From: Acidobacteriota bacterium | GTDB taxonomy: Bacteria > Acidobacteriota > Terriglobia > Bryobacterales > Bryobacteraceae | DNA length: 47,675 nucleotides | Direction of reading: 5' to 3' | NCBI GenBank assembly: GCA_026394055.1 | Contig: JAPKYZ010000031.1 | Span: forward strand, 1-47,675 | Shown: one piece after another, positions 1 to 8,600 of the stretch | How positions within the stretch are numbered: the stretch's first letter is position 1 | Layout of the letters: the number at the start of each line of letters is the position of its first letter | Notes under the pieces: generated by a model | What the model saw: the letters and a program-made list of their open reading frames with translations, nothing else | Database searches by the model: none | Told to the model about the DNA's origin: nothing | Translations under genes and position numbers: made by a program

Positions 1-440
1 CCGTAAAACATGAAGGCGGTGTTGAAGCCATCGAAGGGCTTCGTCGCCTGCGCCCGGCGTTCTTCGATCCCGCGGCGGACGCTGGCGCTCGCGTTGGCGT
101 AGGGGCGCAGGTCGAACTCGGTCTTCAACTTCTTCCAGCAGAACGTACCTGGAATGGTTAACATTTCCGGACAGGCCGTGCTCAAGTGCCCAAAGTAGCT
201 GAGGAACGGTTCACGGAAGACCTCCTCGAAGAAACGCTCACTGGACTTAAATTGAAACGTGTATTCCGGGGCCACAAACACGTAAAGAGACTCGCCCGGC
301 GTGGTGTCCAGTCCGCTGATGAACTGGTAGACGGCTCGGATCTTCGCCGCCATATTCATGGTCTTGGTCTGCATGTCCTGATCGGCGATCAGGCGGGTAT
401 TGATGTACCACATGCCGACATAAATGTTCTTGAAAGCCAA
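1..440 (-). CDS. C-terminally truncated (window edge) hypothetical protein, possibly nitrilase-like
   Basis: An open minus-strand frame runs from a stop codon at 480-482 down to base 1 with no further stop, so the gene continues outside the window. The protein has coding character (NTRLIADQDM, LYVFVAPEYTF, GHLSTACPEML). The FVAPEYTF stretch, a hydrophobic strand followed by P-E, resembles the strand that carries the catalytic glutamate of carbon-nitrogen hydrolases, but that is only a suggestion. The start is uncertain: TTG at 440 follows a GGGGG run and is used here, while the first ATG is at 413. It is transcribed away from the peroxidase gene end at 588. Confidence 0.6.
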   Translation of the reverse strand, partial: MAFKNIYVGMWYINTRLIADQDMQTKTMNMAAKIRAVYQFISGLDTTPGESLYVFVAPEYTFQFKSSERFFEEVFREPFLSYFGHLSTACPEMLTIPGTFCWKKLKTEFDLRPYANASASVRRGIEERRAQATKPFDGFNTAFMFY

Positions 441-587
441 GCAAATCCCCCGAAAATCGGTTGTTCCCGCTTCCAAAGTCTAACAAGCGCCGGGAGGGAT
501 TCGCAGTCTGCGAGGGGCCTCCACGGAAACCAATCCGGGTGGGCGATGCCACCGCGGACTGGTCCCGTTTCTGCCAGATCCGAGGCT

Positions 588-2477
588 CTACGGCCGGCAG
601 GCCTCGGTTAACGTATGGGCTCTCGATCCGTCATTGCCGATGCCGCTTAAGAGCTCTTCAAAAGTCTGAAGCGGGACCGGGTTGCCGCCTTTGCCCGAGG
701 CCGGGATCAGCGCCCACTTGTCGGCGGCACTCATGGCCGTGACGGGGCTGGAATCGTCCGCCTGCGGCACGCCAGGAGAGATCTCGACGTGGCCCACGGG
801 GATACACAGCGACGGGTGGTCAAACGGCGCCCGCTCATACTTCACCCGATCATCGGTCAGCGCTTTCAGGAAAGCCACCACCTGTGTGCGCTCCGCGGCA
901 TTCAGGCGGATCGCGCCGATGCCGGGGCCCAGGTTGGCGCCGCCAAAGTCGCCCTGGCGGCCGTAGAAGTCCACCACTTGTTCCAGCGTCGCCTGCCCGC
1001 CATTGTGGAAGTAGGGGCCGGTCAGCTCCACGTTGCGCAGGCCGGGAGCCTTGAAGGTGCCGTCCGCCGCCCCCGCGCGATTGGGGTTGAGCAGAGGCAC
1101 GTTGAAGCCGTCGGTGGCGCCCAAGCCCACGTCTTCCGCGATGGGGCTGACGCCGATCCGGAAGAAGCCCAGATCGTTAGGATCGCCGGGGTTCACATTG
1201 TTGGCGGCGGCGCGAGTGTAGGACGCCGCCGTCAGCTCCGGCCCGACGTGGCAGCGGGTGCATTGTGAAGCACCACCGCGGAACTCGGCCAAGCCCTGTT
1301 GCTCAAACGGCGTCAAGGCTTGCGTGTTGCCTTCCAGAAACTGGTCCAGGCGCGTCTGGTCGGAGATCAGGGTCGATTCATAGGCTTGAATGGCCAGTCC
1401 GAAGAAGAGCGCGAAGTTGTACTCGGTCTGCGTGAACTCGTTCGAGTTGTCCGGCACGGCCATGATTTTCAGAAGGCTCCCTTTGCTATCCACCACGGTG
1501 GTGGAGCCCCAATATTCAGGCTGGAAGGCGGCCTGGATCAGTTGCTGGTAGCTGTATTCACCCCGCAGTCCGTTGCCCTCGGGGTTCGCCATCGCCCCCA
1601 GGACGCTATCGTCCACGGCCACTCGTTGGCGGCTCAGCGGTGACAAAGACATCATCTTCTTGCCCAGCTTCGGCCAGCTGCGCCCGTTGTAGGACATCTC
1701 GGTCGAGTTCAGCGCGGGGCCGACGGCTTGCGAAGCGAGGCTCGCGTTGTCCATCCGTACCCGCTCCGGTTGCAGACCGGAGGCACCGCCGGCGAGCACA
1801 TTCAGCCCCGTGTCGGAATCGCCAAAGGGAGTGCTGCCCGAAAAGATGCGGCTGGCCCGGCCGTCCCAAAAGTTGCGGACGTTGAACACCGCATTGATCA
1901 CTGAAGGCGAGTTGCGCCCCGTCACCTGCCGCAATTCCAGGCCGCCCAAACTGGTGGGGGCGGCGGAGCTGACCGTCGCTCCATCATCGGTATGCAGCCC
2001 GGCGTTGACATCAAAAAACGTCCGATGGACGGCGCCGGCGGAGCCCGCCACCAACCGCGTATCGCGAATCACCGCCGAGTTGTTGTTGTTCGGGTTGGCC
2101 AGCCGCCGGAACGGGAAGTCATCCGTGGTAAGCGTCCGGTTGCCCGTCAACGCCGTCGTGACACCCGACGGGCTGGCCAGCTGGTTTTGCAGGCGATGGT
2201 CCGCACCGGCGTGGAAGTGGCAGGTGGCGCACGCGGTCTGGCCATCGCTGCCCACCTGTGCATCCCAGAACAGCGCCTTGCCCAGCGCGACCAAGGCCGT
2301 CTGGTCCCGCACATACTTGGCTAAATTGGTGGGCTGTGGCCGCACCGCCGCCCGCAGGGGCGCAATGGGTCCGGGAGCGCCGCCGCCTCCCCGGCCTCCC
2401 TGGGCAGCGGCGGCCGCGCCCGTCAGTATGACGATGGCCAGCAACTGGGCTGGCCGGTTCCACGTGTGGCAATTCAT
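588..2477 (-). CDS. Di-haem cytochrome c peroxidase family protein, exported
   Basis: About 629 residues. A hydrophobic signal peptide (AQLLAIVILTGAAAAA) is followed by two c-type haem sites, CATCH near residue 83 and CTRCH near residue 406, the layout of the CcpA/MauG di-haem peroxidase family. The phrase LGKALFWDAQVGSDGQTACATC is typical of the N-terminal haem domain, and FKAPGLRNVELTGPYFHNGG of the C-terminal one. It should reduce peroxide, or oxidise a partner, in the periplasm with electrons from a small cytochrome. It is longer than classical CcpA (about 330 residues), with extra sequence between the haem domains and at the C-terminus. The start ATG at 2477 is preceded by AAGGAG nine bases upstream; the ATG at 2495 would lack this site. 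Confidence 0.9.
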   Translation of the reverse strand: MNCHTWNRPAQLLAIVILTGAAAAAQGGRGGGGAPGPIAPLRAAVRPQPTNLAKYVRDQTALVALGKALFWDAQVGSDGQTACATCHFHAGADHRLQNQLASPSGVTTALTGNRTLTTDDFPFRRLANPNNNNSAVIRDTRLVAGSAGAVHRTFFDVNAGLHTDDGATVSSAAPTSLGGLELRQVTGRNSPSVINAVFNVRNFWDGRASRIFSGSTPFGDSDTGLNVLAGGASGLQPERVRMDNASLASQAVGPALNSTEMSYNGRSWPKLGKKMMSLSPLSRQRVAVDDSVLGAMANPEGNGLRGEYSYQQLIQAAFQPEYWGSTTVVDSKGSLLKIMAVPDNSNEFTQTEYNFALFFGLAIQAYESTLISDQTRLDQFLEGNTQALTPFEQQGLAEFRGGASQCTRCHVGPELTAASYTRAAANNVNPGDPNDLGFFRIGVSPIAEDVGLGATDGFNVPLLNPNRAGAADGTFKAPGLRNVELTGPYFHNGGQATLEQVVDFYGRQGDFGGANLGPGIGAIRLNAAERTQVVAFLKALTDDRVKYERAPFDHPSLCIPVGHVEISPGVPQADDSSPVTAMSAADKWALIPASGKGGNPVPLQTFEELLSGIGNDGSRAHTLTEACRP

Positions 2478-2971
2478 CGGTGATTGCTCCTTCATCCCCG
2501 GTCGTTTCGAGTGCGGCCGCCGTCGGGCTCCGGTGGGAGTTTTCAGCGAATCCGTACTGGTAGTAGAAACGCGCCGGGAAGTGATGAAGTATCAACAAGT
2601 TCGGTAAAGCTTCGGGCGTTGGCCATAAGTCTGCAAAGGAATGTAAAGAATTGAAAACAAGGGTTAAGGCGCGTGTTCCCACGGCCCTAAACCCCGGGCG
2701 GCCCTTGATGTTGTTGACATTCTTAACAAAGGCCTATACGGCTGACAGCACTGTGGCGACTACTCGGCAAACAAATAGCTCGCGTAAACCAGGCGGGCAT
2801 AGCCACGGGGTACGAGGTGAGTCTGTTCGTCAACCATGAGGCTGGCTAGATGTCCAGCCTAGTATTCGGCGCAGGCGGCCTCGTTGTCGACTGGGTTTCG
2901 ACCTGATTCTCGGAGATCACTATCAGGAGCAGGAGGTACCAAACTGCACTGTTGCCAACCAGGGGCTTTAC
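2478..2971. other. Intergenic stretch, upstream part of a truncated gene
   Basis: No complete gene is visible between the peroxidase start and the ATG at 2972. A poor promoter-like pair, TTGACA at 2714-2719 and TATACG at 2735-2740 with a short 15-base spacer, lies on the plus strand. From 2840 onward the frame of the next gene is already open and reads protein-like sequence (DHYQEQEVPNCTVANQGLY) without a good start codon, which suggests the 5' part of that gene has been lost. Confidence 0.4.
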
Positions 2972-3871
2972 ATGTCGACTTCGGCGGACGGACTAACGTT
3001 CGGTACGCCAACTAAGCTGCTGAACAATCCGCCTGGTGTGTTCGACTTCATCGCCCCTCGGGCCATCTATACCAATCAAAATGGGAGCGGATATCAGTGG
3101 TTCGTCTTTTTCCAGGGAGTGTTCAACGGAAGCTCGGCTAATAATATCTTTGCGGCCAAGGGTCCAACTCCTAGTTCGCTGTCTTGGATTACATCAGGTG
3201 CCAACGCCAGATCATTGATGTCCCCCGCCGGAAGCAGTGTCGGAATTGGCGAGGATTTTCAAATTTATGATTTTTCGAGTTATGGCGGTCTCGGGAACTA
3301 CAGCGTTCTGGCGCTCTATAACGATTACAGTTCGGTTTACGGGGGAAGCATGTTGGCCGCGGTCGGCGGGGGCACCGTCCCAGACTTTACCTACTACTAC
3401 TGGTACGGTCCAGGCGGTGAGACATGGGCTTCCGGCTCTCTGGTGAAGTTCGGTGACCTAATGTTAGCTGGGACGTTGGATGCCGCGACGAAGGGTGCGC
3501 CATCGCTCGTGCTTCACGAGGGGTGCACGGGCAACAATGTTCCGGGCTATGGGATCGGCATCAATGCCGATCCGTATCCGTACAGTGGATCTACTGGGTA
3601 CCGTACGCCCATTCCTGCAGAGAGTTACATCCAGGCGGGTACACTGAATAGCATTGGGAGCAGCATGTTCCGGCCACGAATGGCGAGGAATAGCGCTGGA
3701 TTTATTGAGCCGTCGGCATCCACAGGATCTTCGCGCACCTGGACCACCTATGTTTATTACACGCCAGGGCAGATCAATACATCCGGAAACTGCAGTGATG
3801 ATTATCACCAAATCTGGAAAACCACTATACAGAATGTTGGTGTGACGGAAGTGACGATTACCGAGAACTGA
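2972..3871 (+). CDS. Unrecognised protein, probably 5'-truncated
   Basis: The 299 residues are rich in G, S, T, Y and W, with short strand-like segments (FDFIAPRAIY, WFVFFQGVF, TYYYWYGPGG) as in secreted beta-propeller or carbohydrate-related proteins. I do not recognise the family. There is no signal peptide at the ATG used, and the same frame is open back to 2840 with plausible coding sequence, so the gene probably lost its original start. AGGAGG at 2931-2936 is too far from the ATG to serve it. Base composition is lower in GC than the flanking genes, and the next gene starts 4 bases after its stop. Confidence 0.6.
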   Translation: MSTSADGLTFGTPTKLLNNPPGVFDFIAPRAIYTNQNGSGYQWFVFFQGVFNGSSANNIFAAKGPTPSSLSWITSGANARSLMSPAGSSVGIGEDFQIYDFSSYGGLGNYSVLALYNDYSSVYGGSMLAAVGGGTVPDFTYYYWYGPGGETWASGSLVKFGDLMLAGTLDAATKGAPSLVLHEGCTGNNVPGYGIGINADPYPYSGSTGYRTPIPAESYIQAGTLNSIGSSMFRPRMARNSAGFIEPSASTGSSRTWTTYVYYTPGQINTSGNCSDDYHQIWKTTIQNVGVTEVTITEN

Positions 3872-3874
3872 GGC

Positions 3875-4786
3875 GTGCCACAGAGAGGCCGACTGCGATT
3901 GCGCATCGGCCTCTTCGTGGTGGATGCCATCTTTCGGGTATCATCATGTCGCGTGGTGGGTTCAGCAATCTATCGTAAGTATGGTTTCGCGCAGGCCGTT
4001 CCGGGCTTCTTGAGGCGAGCTTGGGCGTTGACTGTATATCCTCTCGGGCGCACCTTCATCCGCGTCCACTGCTGGTGGGACGATACGAGGCTCTTCTCGT
4101 CAACTGGACCTCGGGTCCCTCCGGCGCTGCTTCGGTTCCGGGTGGCGGAGAGCTTAAGTGTCAGTTCCTTTCTGGACGTCGGGCAGCGCTCAGTTGCTCA
4201 TTTGGCCCGTGCGTTGGAGGGGACCGGACAAGATCTCGGCGACTCCCGCCGGATATTGGATTTCGGCTGTGGCTGTGCCCGGACACTTAGGTGGCTGCCG
4301 GGGTTAACTCCGTTGGCCGCGCTCTACGGTACAGACGTGGACGCGCAGGCGATCGCATGGGATCGTCAGCACTTTCCTGAGATCATTTTCTCAGTCAATC
4401 GACCAGAGCCCCCTCTGTCCTTTCCTGCCGGGAATTTCGACCTCGTTTATTCCATCTCGGTCTTTACGCACCTCGATCAACCATTGCAAGAGCGCTGGAT
4501 TGCTGAATTGGAGCGGGTGACTGCGTCGGGTGCGCTTTTACTTGTAACTGTCCACGGTGAAGCGACTTGGCATGGCCTCCCGATGGAAGATGTCGAGCAG
4601 CTCCGCCAGCAAGGATTCCTATTTAAGCGTTCTTCGAAATGGCGAGGTATCCTGCCTGATTGGTACCATACCGCTTATCACTCACGGGCACACGCTGTTG
4701 AGGCTTTCGGGCGCCACTTTGAGGTCGTCTCGTACGTGCCCGAGGGTTTTGGGTATCAGGATCTTCTCGTGTTGAGGAAACGCTAG
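3875..4786 (+). CDS. Class I SAM-dependent methyltransferase
   Basis: 303 residues from GTG at 3875; the true start may be internal. SAM motif I is ILDFGCGCARTLRWL, followed by the acidic end of strand 2 (LYGTDVDAQAI) and the post-motif segment FDLVYSISVFTHLDQPLQERWIAELERV, typical of methyltransferase domain 11/25 proteins acting on small molecules or glycans. The N-terminal 100 residues are basic and not recognisable. It starts 4 bases after the preceding unknown gene, and both are lower in GC than their surroundings, so they may have arrived together. The substrate is unknown. Confidence 0.8.
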   Translation: MPQRGRLRLRIGLFVVDAIFRVSSCRVVGSAIYRKYGFAQAVPGFLRRAWALTVYPLGRTFIRVHCWWDDTRLFSSTGPRVPPALLRFRVAESLSVSSFLDVGQRSVAHLARALEGTGQDLGDSRRILDFGCGCARTLRWLPGLTPLAALYGTDVDAQAIAWDRQHFPEIIFSVNRPEPPLSFPAGNFDLVYSISVFTHLDQPLQERWIAELERVTASGALLLVTVHGEATWHGLPMEDVEQLRQQGFLFKRSSKWRGILPDWYHTAYHSRAHAVEAFGRHFEVVSYVPEGFGYQDLLVLRKR

Positions 4787-4793
4787 ACGGGGG

Positions 4794-5489
4794 TTACCTT
4801 GGTTGCGCGGTAAACCGGTAACCCGTGCCGCGGATGGTGAGGATGTACTTGGGGAACTGCACGTTCTCTTCCAGCTTCTGCCGCAGCCAGGCGATGTGGA
4901 CGTCTACTGTGCGGGTCGAGACGTTGGGTTGATACTCCCAGACATGCTGCAGGATCTCCTCACGGCTCAGCACGCGGCCGCGGTGGTCGATCAGGTGGCG
5001 CAGCAGTTGCAACTCCTTGCCGGTGACCGGCACATGCTGCCCGTCGCGCAGTACTTCGGCTTTGTCGAAATCCACTTCCACTTTGCCGAACTTGAAGCGC
5101 ACCACCGGCGTCAGGTTCTCTTTGTGCACGCGGCGCAGCAGAGCTTCGACGCGGGCCACCAGTTCTGACGGATCAAACGGCTTGGCGAGATAGTCATCGG
5201 CGCCGAGTTTGAGGCCCACGACGCGATCGACCACCTGCCCCCGCGCCGTCAACATCAGGATCGCCACATCCGAGCCCCGCTGCCGCAGTTCGCGGCACAC
5301 GTCATACCCATTCTTGCCGGGCAGCATGACGTCGAGAATGATCAGGTCGAACGAATCGCTTTGCGCCTTGGCCAGGCCCGCCGGCCCGTCGTGGACCATG
5401 GCCACCTGGTAGCCTTCGGCGGACAGCAGATCCGCCAGCGTGGTGGCCAAGTCCCGTTCGTCTTCAACCAGTAGGATTCGCGAACTCAT
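4794..5489 (-). CDS. OmpR/PhoB-family response regulator
   Basis: 231 residues. The receiver domain carries the acidic pocket E9-D10-E11, phosphoacceptor D53 (LIILDVMLPGKNG), T81 and K103. A winged-helix DNA-binding domain follows, ending with VSTRTVDVHIAWLRQKLEEN and ILTIRGTGYRF, as in OmpR/PhoB regulators. The start lies inside the 3' end of the histidine kinase gene (26-base overlap), so the pair is translationally coupled and should work as a cognate sensor and regulator. No target can be inferred from the neighbours. Confidence 0.95.
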   Translation of the reverse strand: MSSRILLVEDERDLATTLADLLSAEGYQVAMVHDGPAGLAKAQSDSFDLIILDVMLPGKNGYDVCRELRQRGSDVAILMLTARGQVVDRVVGLKLGADDYLAKPFDPSELVARVEALLRRVHKENLTPVVRFKFGKVEVDFDKAEVLRDGQHVPVTGKELQLLRHLIDHRGRVLSREEILQHVWEYQPNVSTRTVDVHIAWLRQKLEENVQFPKYILTIRGTGYRFTAQPR

Positions 5490-7281
5490 TCACTCCCTCA
5501 GTGGCTGCCGGAAGCCGCAACACAAACTCGGCGCCGGTGGCGGCTCTGGCGGGCGGACTGTTCAGGACAATGGTCCCGGCATGCCCTTCCACCACGCGCT
5601 TCACCAGGCTCAGCCCCAGGCCCGTGCCGTGGATCTGATCTTCCAGCGCCAAGCGGCCGCGGAAGAACGGCTCAAAAATCTGTTTAGCCTCGGCCGCGGC
5701 GACGCCCGGCCCATGATCCGACACCCGAATTTCGATCATCGCATGCTCGCCGGCCCGCACCACATCCGCCGCCAAACCGATCCACTTGCCGCTGGAGCCG
5801 TATTTGGCGGCGTTGGTCAACAGGTTGATCAATGCGTGCTCAAGCGAGGCATAGTCGCCCCGCACCCAGGCGATCTCCGCTTCTGGGCTGATGCTGGTTT
5901 CAAGCTGACATTCCGCCGCCGTGATCTGCGCCAAAGCGCCTTGCGCCGCTGCTGAGAGCAAGCCTTCCAGCGGAAACGGTTCCAGCCGCGAGACACTGCG
6001 TCCTGCTTCGGCGTTGGCGAACCGGAGCACCTGCTCCACCATGTCCACCAGCTTGCCGGTCTGGTTCTGGATGATCTGCCCGTAGCGTTCCGCCTGCGCG
6101 GTGTTGCCGGTGCGGACCACGCCGCTCACCAGATTGTGGGCCGCCGTGCGGATGACGGTGAGCGGCGTGCGCAGTTCATGCGAGATGCTCGCGACAAACT
6201 CCATCTGCATCGCCGCCAGTTGCTGCGCCCGCCGCGTAAACCAGATCAAGGCACCGACGGTGGTGAGCATCAGCACCAGCAGGGCGCTGGTGAGGACGAT
6301 GTTGCGGATGCGCGATTGGCGGATCAGGGCCTCAATGGACCCGGCCTGATGACGCGCCGAAAGCACCCAGCGCGCCCGCCCTTCCTCCGGCGGACGGCGC
6401 GGGCCGCCCCGCTCCTCTTCGCGTCCTGGGGGTGGCCCGGGGAGATCGGTTGGCCGCTCCCGCCGGGGTGGCCGCCCGCCACGACGGAACAACGGTGGCG
6501 AGATATCGAGCAAGCCGACGCTGGCGTCCGCACTGGCCCCGATCGGCTGCGTGCGGTTGGGGTCAGACCGGAAGACCGTCACCTCTGGCGCCTCCCGCAA
6601 CACCACATCCACGGAGTACGGCAGACCCTCGTCGTCGCCCAGATGCCGCCGCAGCAGGTCGGGCAGCGCGGTGGAGCGGATCAGGTCGAGGTTCAATTCA
6701 AAGATCAGCCACTCTAGCTCACGTGGACGGTCGCCATCCGCCTCCTGGCCGAAGTACGGAAACTCGAGCAGCCCCGGACTTTGGCGAAAGGGTGCGGCCC
6801 GCCCGCCGGCGTCTTTTGAGACGCGATCCTCCAGCTGCCGCCGCAGTTCGGCCCATTCGGCCGGCCAGCTGATCATGCGGTAGGTGGCCGAGCCGGGGTC
6901 CAGTTCCCGCAGCTCCAGTGTGTCGCCCGAACGGATCGCGCGCGCCACGCGCACAAACGGCCACTCACCGCCGCCCGAATCGCGCCAGGACTGATAGCGC
7001 TGCAGATAGGCGGCCTCGCGCTCGGCTGCGGAGGGCGCTGGTTGGTCGCGCGGCGGCTCGGGCAGGGCCAGGGCGCGGGTGACGCGTTCGATCTGGTCGT
7101 TGAAGTCGCGGCTCACGCGGTCCAAGCCGATCCGCAAGTTGCGGCGGACCCGTTCGCCCTCCGCTTGGCTGACACGCATGATGGCGCGGAATTCAAGAGC
7201 CGCTAAAGCGAGCGACGACAGCACCAGCACGGACACAAAGGTCCAGGCAAGCAGGGTTTGTCGGCGCGTGCGGTTCACCAT
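5464..7281 (-). CDS. Membrane sensor histidine kinase
   Basis: 605 residues. TM1 spans about 11-31 and TM2 about 327-348, enclosing a roughly 295-residue extracytoplasmic sensor region with an arginine/proline-rich stretch near 265-305. The HisKA domain has H368 (ASISHELRTPL). The ATPase has the N box (LINLLTNAAKYG, about 485-496), G1 (DHGPGV, 522-527), F box (FEPFF) and G2 (GTGLGLSLV, from 552). It should autophosphorylate H368 and pass phosphate to D53 of the overlapping response regulator. No known sensor domain is recognisable, so the stimulus is unknown. Confidence 0.94.
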   Translation of the reverse strand: MVNRTRRQTLLAWTFVSVLVLSSLALAALEFRAIMRVSQAEGERVRRNLRIGLDRVSRDFNDQIERVTRALALPEPPRDQPAPSAAEREAAYLQRYQSWRDSGGGEWPFVRVARAIRSGDTLELRELDPGSATYRMISWPAEWAELRRQLEDRVSKDAGGRAAPFRQSPGLLEFPYFGQEADGDRPRELEWLIFELNLDLIRSTALPDLLRRHLGDDEGLPYSVDVVLREAPEVTVFRSDPNRTQPIGASADASVGLLDISPPLFRRGGRPPRRERPTDLPGPPPGREEERGGPRRPPEEGRARWVLSARHQAGSIEALIRQSRIRNIVLTSALLVLMLTTVGALIWFTRRAQQLAAMQMEFVASISHELRTPLTVIRTAAHNLVSGVVRTGNTAQAERYGQIIQNQTGKLVDMVEQVLRFANAEAGRSVSRLEPFPLEGLLSAAAQGALAQITAAECQLETSISPEAEIAWVRGDYASLEHALINLLTNAAKYGSSGKWIGLAADVVRAGEHAMIEIRVSDHGPGVAAAEAKQIFEPFFRGRLALEDQIHGTGLGLSLVKRVVEGHAGTIVLNSPPARAATGAEFVLRLPAATEGVNEFANPTG

Positions 7282-7356
7282 TCAAAAGGTAACCCGGCGC
7301 GGGGTCCGGCTGTGCCAAGTGCTGGTTAAGGCCTGGTGAACTTTGTTAAGGCGCGC

Positions 7357-8034
7357 CTATTCGAGCGGCTTCCCGATCAGGTTGGCCTCCAGGCCCGCAT
7401 ACTGGGGACGGACCCGGAATCGGCCGTAGCACAGCAGGCGCAAGATGGAGGCGGGCCGCAAGTACCAACTGGCCCAGCTGAGCGGTGTATCGCCGCTCAT
7501 GTCACGGGCCTCCACTTGCGCGCCCGCGTTCAACAGGCGCTGGATGGTCTCTTCATCACCAAACGCCGCCGCGCGATGCAGCGGCGTTTCGCCCTTGGTG
7601 CGGCAATCGCGCATGAAGCCGCCGGTCTCGACGCCGGGGATGGTGGCCGCATTGGGGTTGGCTCCGTGAGCCAGCAGCACTTCCACCACGCGGTTGTAGA
7701 CCACGGGCTGCGTCTTGCACAGCGCCGCATGCAAAGGGGTCTCGCCAGTATCGCTCAGCGGAACATTGGCATCGGCGCCCTGTTCCAGCAGAAACTGCGC
7801 CAGCCGCCAATGGCCGTGATAGCAGGCGCCGTTCAGATCCAGATTGGCGCCCAGCGTCTCGATGCGCTCGCCTTCCGCCAGCAGATAGCGGATGGCGCTG
7901 ACGTCGCCGTAGTAGGCGCACCATTGCAGCAGCGACGTGCCTTCGACATCGGTCGCCGTGGCTTCTCCACCTTCGGCGATGAAGTCGAATACTAAATCGG
8001 TGCGGCCTTCGGTGATCCGTTCCACGAGCAGCAT
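7357..8034 (-). CDS. Ankyrin-repeat protein
   Basis: About 225 residues made of ankyrin repeats, seen as GETPLHAALCKTQPVVYNRVVEVLLAHGANPN, GETPLHRAAAFGDEETIQRLLNAGAQVEARD and GDTPLSWASWY, with more divergent repeats toward the N-terminus. There is no signal peptide or membrane segment, so it is probably a cytoplasmic protein-binding module. The start chosen is ATG at 8034, two codons inside the longest frame, because a TAAGCT hexamer lies exactly six bases upstream (see promoter entry). It ends about 75 bases before the histidine kinase start but need not share its transcript. Confidence 0.85.
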   Translation of the reverse strand: MLLVERITEGRTDLVFDFIAEGGEATATDVEGTSLLQWCAYYGDVSAIRYLLAEGERIETLGANLDLNGACYHGHWRLAQFLLEQGADANVPLSDTGETPLHAALCKTQPVVYNRVVEVLLAHGANPNAATIPGVETGGFMRDCRTKGETPLHRAAAFGDEETIQRLLNAGAQVEARDMSGDTPLSWASWYLRPASILRLLCYGRFRVRPQYAGLEANLIGKPLE

Positions 8035-8040
8035 GGCCAA

Positions 8041-8046
8041 AGCTTA
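8041..8046 (-). promoter_or_regulatory. Candidate -10 box six bases before the ankyrin gene start
   Basis: Minus-strand TAAGCT fits TANNNT and ends six bases before ATG at 8034. AAGGAG further upstream is too far from the ATG to be its ribosome site. Transcription would begin at or next to the start codon, as in leaderless genes. Confidence 0.4.
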
Positions 8047-8075
8047 CAACATCTCCTTCGGCGGCTTGATCGACG

Positions 8076-8600
8076 TTAGCGCGCTTCGTCGGGGTCCAGG
8101 TTGAAGGTCTCAATCAGGTAGCTGTAATAGCGGCCATCGTAGAGAAAGTCGAGATAGGTTTCGTGCACCAGATGGATCAACTTACGGACCGCGTACGCGA
8201 TATCGCCATCGAGACTTAACAGCGTCAACCCCACCGTACCGGCGCGGCGTGACAGCTGGACGGTGCAGCGGGTGGCGTCGATCCGGCGGTGCTCCGGGCG
8301 CTCCAGCGCAAAGCAGCCTTCGACAAATGCCTGATAGTCGCGGTACATCTCGGGCGGCACTTGCGGCAGCACCAACGGCATGCGGAGCGTCTGCGCCAGC
8401 GGGTCAAAGGTGAGGTCGAAGTACTGGTCGCGATGCCACAGCAGGCGGTAATGCGCCTTGCCGCCGCGGACACCGGTGGCGCTAAAGCCGCGGAAGACGG
8501 CCTTCGCCGCATAGCCTTCGAGGATCGCGGTGACCGTGGCGATCGCTTCGGGAGGGCTGGTTGCGCCGGTCAACGGGCTAGTGCGCAAAGGCTCCCACAC
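8076..8600 (-). CDS. Hypothetical protein coupled to the ThDP enzyme gene
   Basis: 174 residues from GTG at 8600, with GGAG just upstream inside the 3' end of the preceding gene. It overlaps the ThDP-enzyme stop by 23 bases, so it is translationally coupled. The sequence is soluble with mixed helix and strand (YRLLWHRDQYFDLTFDPLAQTLRMPLVLPQVPPEMYRDYQAFVEGCF). I see no known motif and no signal peptide. Being last in an operon with a cytochrome and an exported ThDP enzyme suggests an accessory role, but no function can be assigned. Confidence 0.75.
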   Translation of the reverse strand: MWEPLRTSPLTGATSPPEAIATVTAILEGYAAKAVFRGFSATGVRGGKAHYRLLWHRDQYFDLTFDPLAQTLRMPLVLPQVPPEMYRDYQAFVEGCFALERPEHRRIDATRCTVQLSRRAGTVGLTLLSLDGDIAYAVRKLIHLVHETYLDFLYDGRYYSYLIETFNLDPDEAR

